Of a DNA stretch of 39,552 bases, positions 34,633 to 39,552 are shown one piece after another; position 1 is the first letter of the stretch; each line of letters begins with the position of its first letter. Source of the DNA: Bacteroidetes bacterium 4572_128 (GTDB taxonomy: Bacteria > Bacteroidota > Bacteroidia > Bacteroidales > 4572-128); contig NBLL01000024.1 of the NCBI GenBank assembly GCA_002084355.1, positions 2,041 to 41,592 of the forward strand. The letters run 5' to 3'. The position numbers and the translations under genes were made by a program. Below the pieces are notes generated by a model that did not search any database, was not told the origin of the DNA, and was given only the letters and a program-made list of their open reading frames with translations.

Positions 34633-35793
34633 ATGATCTTAATAAAAGAAGTAGAAATTTATTCGCCAGATTATATTGGCAAAAAAGACCTTTTAGTAGC
34701 TGGAACAAAAATTATCGCTATAGAAGATAAAATAGAAATTAAAGATATTGATTGTGAAATTATAAATTCTAATGGCTTAAAATTAACTCCGGGATTTATA
34801 GATGCACATGTTCATATTGCTGGTGCTGGCGGAGAAGGTGGTCCTGCAACAAGAACTCCAGAATTACAATTAAGTCAATTAATAGAAGGAGGCGTTACAA
34901 CTGTAATTGGTTGCTTAGGAACCGACGGAATGACACGAAATATAGAAAGCGTTTTAATGAAAGTTAAGGCACTTAGAGAAGAAGGCGTTTCTGCTTGGAT
35001 GTACACAGGTGCTTATCAAGTTCCTACACCAACTTTAATGGGAGATGTTGGACGTGATATTGCTTTAATAGAAGAAATTATTGGTGTCGGCGAAATAGCA
35101 ATTTCTGACCACAGGTCTTCTTTTCCAAGTACAAATGAACTAATTAGATTGACAGAGCATGCTCGTGTTGGCGGTATGCTTGGCAATAAAGCAGGAATTG
35201 TTAATATTCATATGGGAGATGCAAAAAACCCATTTCAACCAATTATAGATGCTGTAGAAAAAAGCGAACTAAATTACAAGCAATTTTTTCCAACACATTG
35301 TAATAGGAATGATTATATTTTTGAAGATGCTAAGGAATATGGCAAAAAAGGATGGATAGATATAACAACTTCATCTTATCCATATTTTCCACAATATGAA
35401 ATAAAACCTTCAAAAGCATTAAAAATTTTATTAGAATCTGGAGTTCCTCTGGAAAATATTACATTTACTTCTGACGCAAATGGTTCACTTCCAGATTTTG
35501 ATTTAAAAACAGGTGAACTTTTGAGATTAGAAATGGGTTTACCTAAAGCTAATTTAACAGAAGTTATAGATGCTGTAAAAGAGGAAAATTTACCTTTTGA
35601 AAAAGTTTTAAAAGTTGTTACAGAAAATCCAGCTACCATTTTGAAATTAAAAAATAAAGGAAAAATAGAAGTTGGAAAAGATGCAGATATTTTATTGTTT
35701 GATGAAAATTATGATATTTTACACATAATTGCAAATGGAGAATTTCTAAAAAAAGATAATAAAATTTTGAAAAAAGGAGCTTACGAAAAATAA
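34633..35793 (+). CDS. iadA: Isoaspartyl (beta-aspartyl) dipeptidase, metallo type
   Basis: Amidohydrolase that cleaves isoaspartyl dipeptides arising from damaged proteins. 386 residues, complete. Metal site residues are His59 and His61 in DAHVHIAG, His in NIHMGD (~201) and in FPTHCNRND (~230); the catalytic Asp is in TSDANGS (~283). The substrate region GAGGEGGPATRTPE and DHRSS are present. In E. coli IadA a carboxylated Lys bridges the metals within GVKCAISDHRS; here that position is Glu154 (GVGEIAISDHRS), as in a subset of the family. It diverges from the broken asparaginase gene across 135 bases, suggesting shared control of asparagine/isoaspartate metabolism. Confidence 0.93.
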   Translation: MILIKEVEIYSPDYIGKKDLLVAGTKIIAIEDKIEIKDIDCEIINSNGLKLTPGFIDAHVHIAGAGGEGGPATRTPELQLSQLIEGGVTTVIGCLGTDGMTRNIESVLMKVKALREEGVSAWMYTGAYQVPTPTLMGDVGRDIALIEEIIGVGEIAISDHRSSFPSTNELIRLTEHARVGGMLGNKAGIVNIHMGDAKNPFQPIIDAVEKSELNYKQFFPTHCNRNDYIFEDAKEYGKKGWIDITTSSYPYFPQYEIKPSKALKILLESGVPLENITFTSDANGSLPDFDLKTGELLRLEMGLPKANLTEVIDAVKEENLPFEKVLKVVTENPATILKLKNKGKIEVGKDADILLFDENYDILHIIANGEFLKKDNKILKKGAYEK

Positions 35794-35830
35794 TTTTTTT
35801 TTTAATTTTTAAAAATTATTATTATCAAAA

Positions 35831-35880
35831 TTTTTTTTTTTTAAAATTGATAAAATTTTATCAATTTTAAAAAAAAAAAA
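35831..35880. terminator. Perfect 50 bp palindrome between convergent genes
   Basis: Twelve T, then AAAATTGATAAAA (35843-35855), its exact reverse complement (35856-35868) and twelve A. There is no loop. It lies 37 bases after iadA and 7 bases before the stop of the convergent sensor gene, in position to end both transcripts. Confidence 0.7.
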
Positions 35881-35887
35881 TTTTGAT

Positions 35888-37894
35888 TTATGAGTTTTTT
35901 TCCTGTGAAATTTTCATTTCTTCTATATTTCTACGCATTTCTTCTTCTTGTTGTATCAACTTTTTACTTTGTTCTTGGAAGTTTTTTAAAAGATTTTTTG
36001 TTTTTTCATTAATTTTAATTGTTTCTACCGATGAAGCCAAATTATTAGCCACTTTTTCTATGAAATTTATTTCATATTTTTTTAACTTTTCAAAAGAAGC
36101 AATTTCTATAATACCAAATAAATTGTTATTTACAACCATCGGGGTTATTAATAAAGAACTTGGATTAGAATTTCCAAGTCCAGAAGAAATGGAAATATAA
36201 TTATTTGGAATATTTTCTAAATAAATTGTTTTTTTCTCTAAAGCACAAGTTCCCGCCATTCCGTCTCCTATTTCTATTTTTTTTTGAAGATGTTTTTTCC
36301 TATCAAAAGCATAAGAAGAAATTTGCTCTAAATAAATATCTGTTTTATCATAATCATTATAAATAAATAAACCTCCTTGATTTGCTTTTAAATATTTAAT
36401 AATTCCTCTTAGAATATTATCACATAATTTTTTTAAATTATTAGGATATTGTCTTTGTATCTCCGAAAAAATCGACATTCCTTTAGTTTCCCAATTTCTA
36501 ATTTTATCTTCTTTTTTCCTTTTTTCGTCTATAATTTTTGCTTCTAATAAATCTTCTTTTAATTTTATTAAAGATTTTCCAAGACTTCCTTGTGAAGAAA
36601 ATTTTACTTTCACATCGTATTTTCTTTTTCTTAAATTTTCTGCAAAATCTATCATTTTTTTTCTATTTTCTATCATAATATTAAAAGTTTTTATCATTTT
36701 TCCTATTTCATCATTTGATTCTAAATTTAGAGTTTCTTGTGTATCACTGTTTTCCATAGCATATATACTTTTTTCCAAAAGAAAAATAGGTTCTATTATG
36801 TTTTGAGAAAAAAAATAAACAAACATTAAAGAAATTATAAACACAATACCTCCAATAATAGCAGAAATAATTTGTAATTCACTTACTGTTTTGAAAAAAT
36901 TTTTTTTATTTATAACTTCTAGCATCACAAAATAAGAACCCTTATTTTTATTTAAAATAAAAATATTTTGATGTAAAATAATCCTATTTTCTGTTTCTAT
37001 TACTCCGGATAAATTTGATAAAACTTTTTCTTCTAATTCTGGAAAATCTATTTTAAAATTTTTATTTGTTTCTAAATCTTTTCCCCATCTTTTTGTAAGA
37101 TCTTTGTGGTATAAATAAAAACCGTCTTCATCTATTAAAAAAATTTCATTCGTATTTTTATTAAATACATCTAATTCTGAAAAAATTTTATCTGCAAAAA
37201 CATTCGCAATAACAATTCCTCTTTTCCTATCCATAGAATCGAATATCGGCAAAGCACATCTAATAACTGGATTAAATGGAATTTCCATTTTACCTTTTTC
37301 CCTATTTAAATTTATTTCAGAAATATAAAAAGTATTTTTTGAAAAATGTATAGTTTCTAAAAAATAGTCTCTATTTTTTTTATTTTGAAGTTGTTTTTCG
37401 GGAATAATTTTTATAAATTTTTTATTATTATCAATGCGAATAACTTCATTTCCTTTTTCGTCTAAATATCTCAGTTGCATATAAAAACCTCTAGATTGTG
37501 ATATTCTTTTAAATATTAATTGTAATTCTTTTTTCTTTTTGTCATAAAAGTCATAATTTTTTATGCTATCATTTTTACCTAAAAGAGGATTTACATTTTC
37601 TATTATAGATTTGATCTGTGGTAATTCACTTATTAATTTTATATCATTTTTTACATTATCTAAAAAATTAGATATGTTTTTACATTTTATATTAACCCTA
37701 TCTTCCGTAGCTTTTAAATTAATATCTTTAATTGCTGTTTTAAATAATTTACTGGGAACAGCAATGGTTGTTGCGATTACAATAATAAAAGCAAAAGAAA
37801 TACCAATAATTAATTTTACATTAATTGGAATATCTCTTAGCTTTAAATAATCTGCTGTTATTTCGTTAAAAAAATTTTTATTATTCAATTTCAT
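35888..37894 (-). CDS. Membrane sensor: Cache-like domain, HAMP, GAF, coiled coil
   Basis: About 668 residues from the ATG at 37894 (MKLNNKNFFNEITADYLKL); an upstream in-frame TTG is less likely. First transmembrane helix at ~27-46 (VKLIIGISFAFIIVIATTIA), an extracytoplasmic double-Cache-like region (~55-330; MQLRYLDEKGNEVIRID, NPVIRCALPIFD, FLIDEDGFYLYH), second helix (~340-363), HAMP (~365-420, ESNDEIGKMIKTFN), then a GAF domain (~490-625; IEIGDGMAGTCALEKKTIYL, SSLLITPMVVNNNLFGIIEI) and a C-terminal coil EEEMRRNIEEMKISQE. That coil usually leads into PAS or kinase modules in Bacteroidota; here it ends the protein, so there is no histidine kinase, phosphatase or methyl-accepting output. It probably signals through a partner. 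Confidence 0.85.
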   Translation of the reverse strand: MKLNNKNFFNEITADYLKLRDIPINVKLIIGISFAFIIVIATTIAVPSKLFKTAIKDINLKATEDRVNIKCKNISNFLDNVKNDIKLISELPQIKSIIENVNPLLGKNDSIKNYDFYDKKKKELQLIFKRISQSRGFYMQLRYLDEKGNEVIRIDNNKKFIKIIPEKQLQNKKNRDYFLETIHFSKNTFYISEINLNREKGKMEIPFNPVIRCALPIFDSMDRKRGIVIANVFADKIFSELDVFNKNTNEIFLIDEDGFYLYHKDLTKRWGKDLETNKNFKIDFPELEEKVLSNLSGVIETENRIILHQNIFILNKNKGSYFVMLEVINKKNFFKTVSELQIISAIIGGIVFIISLMFVYFFSQNIIEPIFLLEKSIYAMENSDTQETLNLESNDEIGKMIKTFNIMIENRKKMIDFAENLRKRKYDVKVKFSSQGSLGKSLIKLKEDLLEAKIIDEKRKKEDKIRNWETKGMSIFSEIQRQYPNNLKKLCDNILRGIIKYLKANQGGLFIYNDYDKTDIYLEQISSYAFDRKKHLQKKIEIGDGMAGTCALEKKTIYLENIPNNYISISSGLGNSNPSSLLITPMVVNNNLFGIIEIASFEKLKKYEINFIEKVANNLASSVETIKINEKTKNLLKNFQEQSKKLIQQEEEMRRNIEEMKISQEKNS

Positions 37895-37982
37895 AAAATA
37901 TTTTTTTTTCAAATTTTATACAAAAATAATAAAATTTTTATTATTTTTTTTAATAATATTGTAATTTAATTAAAAAAAAAAT

Positions 37983-38597
37983 ATGAAAAAAACTATTTCT
38001 ATAATTTTTATCATTGTAATTTTAGACCAGATATTAAAAATTTGGATAAAATTAAATATGTCCATTGGACAAGAATTTTCTATTATTGATAATTGGTTCA
38101 TCATACATTTTACCGAAAATAATGGAATGGCTTTTGGTATGGAATTGGATTTATTTGGTTTAAAATCTGGAAAATTAATTTTAAGTGTTTTTAGGATAAT
38201 TGCTATTTGTGGAATAGCTTGGTTTTTGTATGATTTGAAAAAGAAAAATGCACCAAGCTCTTTATTAATAAGTATAGGAATGATAATGGCCGGAGCAATG
38301 GGGAATATTATCGATAGTGTTTTTTATGGAAAGATTTTTAGTGATAGCTTTCACAATATAGCAGAATTTATGCCTAAAAATGGTGGTTATTCGGATTTTT
38401 TACATGGAAAAGTTGTTGATATGTTTTATTTTCCAATTTTAAAAGGAAGTTTTCCTTCTTGGATACCTTTCTGGGGAAATGAAAATTTTATATTTTTTAG
38501 ACCCGTTTTTAACATTGCAGATTCTGCAATTACATTAGGAGTATTAAATATTTTAATTTTTCAAAATAAATTTTTTAAAAAAAACCAAGAATTATGA
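37983..38597 (+). CDS. lspA: Lipoprotein signal peptidase (signal peptidase II)
   Basis: Inner-membrane aspartyl protease that removes the signal peptide of lipid-modified prolipoproteins. 204 residues, normal for Bacteroidota, where a long insert separates the active-site motifs. Visible are LDQILKIW near the N terminus, FTENNGMAFGM, GAMGNIID, GKVVDMFYFP with catalytic Asp146 and FFRPVFNIADSAI with catalytic Asp180. Four transmembrane helices are apparent. It overlaps the following lipoprotein gene by 4 bases (ATGA), so the two are translationally coupled. Complete. Confidence 0.96.
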   Translation: MKKTISIIFIIVILDQILKIWIKLNMSIGQEFSIIDNWFIIHFTENNGMAFGMELDLFGLKSGKLILSVFRIIAICGIAWFLYDLKKKNAPSSLLISIGMIMAGAMGNIIDSVFYGKIFSDSFHNIAEFMPKNGGYSDFLHGKVVDMFYFPILKGSFPSWIPFWGNENFIFFRPVFNIADSAITLGVLNILIFQNKFFKKNQEL

Positions 38598-39253
38598 AAA
38601 AAATTTTTTTAATTTCTATATTATTACTTGTTTTTTCTTGTAGCGAAGATAGTGAAACTCAAGAAATAGAATTGTCAGATAATATTATTAGCGATTTTTT
38701 CGACCGAGAAGATACAGAAAATGGAATTATTAGTAATATGTGGACCGTCTCAAAAGACAAAGAAGATATTTTAAAAATCAAAGACAATGAATTATCTATT
38801 ACAAAAAATATTTCAACTGAAACTATCGCTTTTTGGTATAAGCAAGAAGTTTATGAAAAAAACTTTTTAGAAAGATTTAAATTTTCTATAAAAGAAGGAG
38901 AAAAAGATAGTAATGTGGTGATTAATTTTGTTGGAGGAATTATGGGGGATTCTAAATTGACTTTCACGGCAGGAATTAAAAATAATTATTTGAAAATTTA
39001 TGCAGACAGCTCAAAAACAGATAGTAATTTTATTTCATTCAACAAGAACGAAGATTATTTTTTAGAATTACTGGTGAAAGATTCTTTGATGAAACTTTTT
39101 TTAAAAAAAGATAATTCTTTAATTTCTAATTTAGAATATAAGTTTTTTAATGCCGAAACAAATGCTCTTGGAATAACTATAAAAAATATAGATACAACTT
39201 TAAATTTAAAAATTGACGATTTCGAAGTTAAAAGAATTAATAATAAAAATTAA
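38594..39253 (+). CDS. Lipoprotein of unknown function, coupled to lspA
   Basis: 219 residues. Signal peptide with lipobox VFSC (Cys16) and an acidic residue stretch after it (SEDSETQEIELSD), a pattern associated with surface export of lipoproteins in Bacteroidota. The rest is beta-rich (SNMWTVSKDKEDILKIKDN, FKFSIKEGEKDSNVVINFVG, LKIDDFEVKRI), like a concanavalin-type jelly-roll fold, with a Bacteroidota-typical position after lspA. No family name recognised. The start ATG at 38594 lies inside the lspA stop region. Confidence 0.8.
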   Translation: MKKIFLISILLLVFSCSEDSETQEIELSDNIISDFFDREDTENGIISNMWTVSKDKEDILKIKDNELSITKNISTETIAFWYKQEVYEKNFLERFKFSIKEGEKDSNVVINFVGGIMGDSKLTFTAGIKNNYLKIYADSSKTDSNFISFNKNEDYFLELLVKDSLMKLFLKKDNSLISNLEYKFFNAETNALGITIKNIDTTLNLKIDDFEVKRINNKN

Positions 39254-39552
39254 ATGAAAAATGTAAAAATTTGGACGAATTTGAAAAAAATTTTTTTTAT
39301 AATTTCAAATAAAAAATTTAAATATTTGTTTTTTTGAAAAAAATTTTTTTTCAAATTCGTGAAAATTTTAATACTTTTTATTTTGAAATTATAAAAAAAA
39401 TTTTTTTCAAATTCGTGAAAATTTTAATACTTTTTATTTTGAAATTATAAAAAATTTTTTTTTTCAAATTCGTGAAAATTTTAATACTTTTTATTTTGAA
39501 ATTATAAAAAAAAATTTTTTTCAAATTCGTGAAAATTTTAATACTTTTTATT
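39254..39552. repeat. Array of ~57 bp repeats, TTCGTGAAAATTTTAATAC type, cut by the window end
   Basis: After a diverged first copy (TTTGGACGAATTTGAAAAAA near 39270), four nearly identical units run from ~39350 to the window end. Each has a T-run, CAAATTCGTGAAAATTTTAA, TACTTTTTATTTTGAAATTA and an A-run. The sequence stops mid-unit at 39552, so the array continues beyond the window. It follows the lipoprotein gene. Confidence 0.85.

Overview
The window is chromosomal DNA from an extremely AT-rich member of the Bacteroidota. Lineage markers are: a zinc carboxypeptidase ending in a type IX secretion sorting domain; the DUF4492-cydA-cydB cluster; the Bacteroidota-type SUI1 factor; DUF2851, DUF4831 and DUF6168 proteins; a SiaB/SiaC pair; a glycine/ornithine-lipid type N-acyltransferase; A-rich sequence instead of Shine-Dalgarno motifs before starts; and a TAnnTTTG-type promoter box. 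No tRNA, rRNA, CRISPR array or recognisable integrase was seen.

Layout. 1-866: array of a ~52 bp repeat. 867-5730: M14 carboxypeptidase and S41 protease genes (both broken, minus strand), separated by a 1.6 kb plus-strand cassette (lipoprotein plus small two-helix membrane protein) flanked by ~118 bp direct repeats copied from the protease 3' end. 5938-9251: accA, a bifunctional-nuclease-family gene, and a membrane-anchored TIR-domain/WG-repeat protein. 9560-12457: trmB, a broken DUF4831 lipoprotein, a small membrane protein, a broken ytxH-like gene and a DUF6168-like membrane protein. 12600-17817: a mini inverted-repeat element, a secreted repeat protein, siaB-siaC, an AI-2E-family permease, an alkylguanine methyltransferase and SUI1. 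17818-21008: repeats around a broken fused aconitase. 21009-25643: LRR protein, DUF4492, cydA and broken cydB in one tight minus-strand cluster. 26055-31003: tandem thioredoxin, ybeY, an RsbW-like kinase, nitroreductase, a broken sulfatase-modifying-factor-type protein and a VWA protein. 31091-39253: DUF2851, N-acyltransferase, broken asparaginase opposite intact isoaspartyl dipeptidase, Cache-HAMP-GAF sensor, lspA and a lipoprotein; repeats close the window.

Two things stand out. First, at least ten genes lack short internal blocks of otherwise conserved sequence (twelve junctions in all: ten change frame, two keep it). The flanking sequence is well conserved, and point stops are not seen. 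This is either an unusual deletion-dominated decay or an assembly/amplification artefact, and it governs how every broken gene here should be read. Second, intergenic space is filled with one family of palindromic A/T repeats, each locus carrying its own internally homogenised version, mostly just downstream of genes. The direct-repeat-flanked cassette at 2524-4292 is the best candidate for a small, undescribed mobile (possibly toxin/immunity-like) unit.
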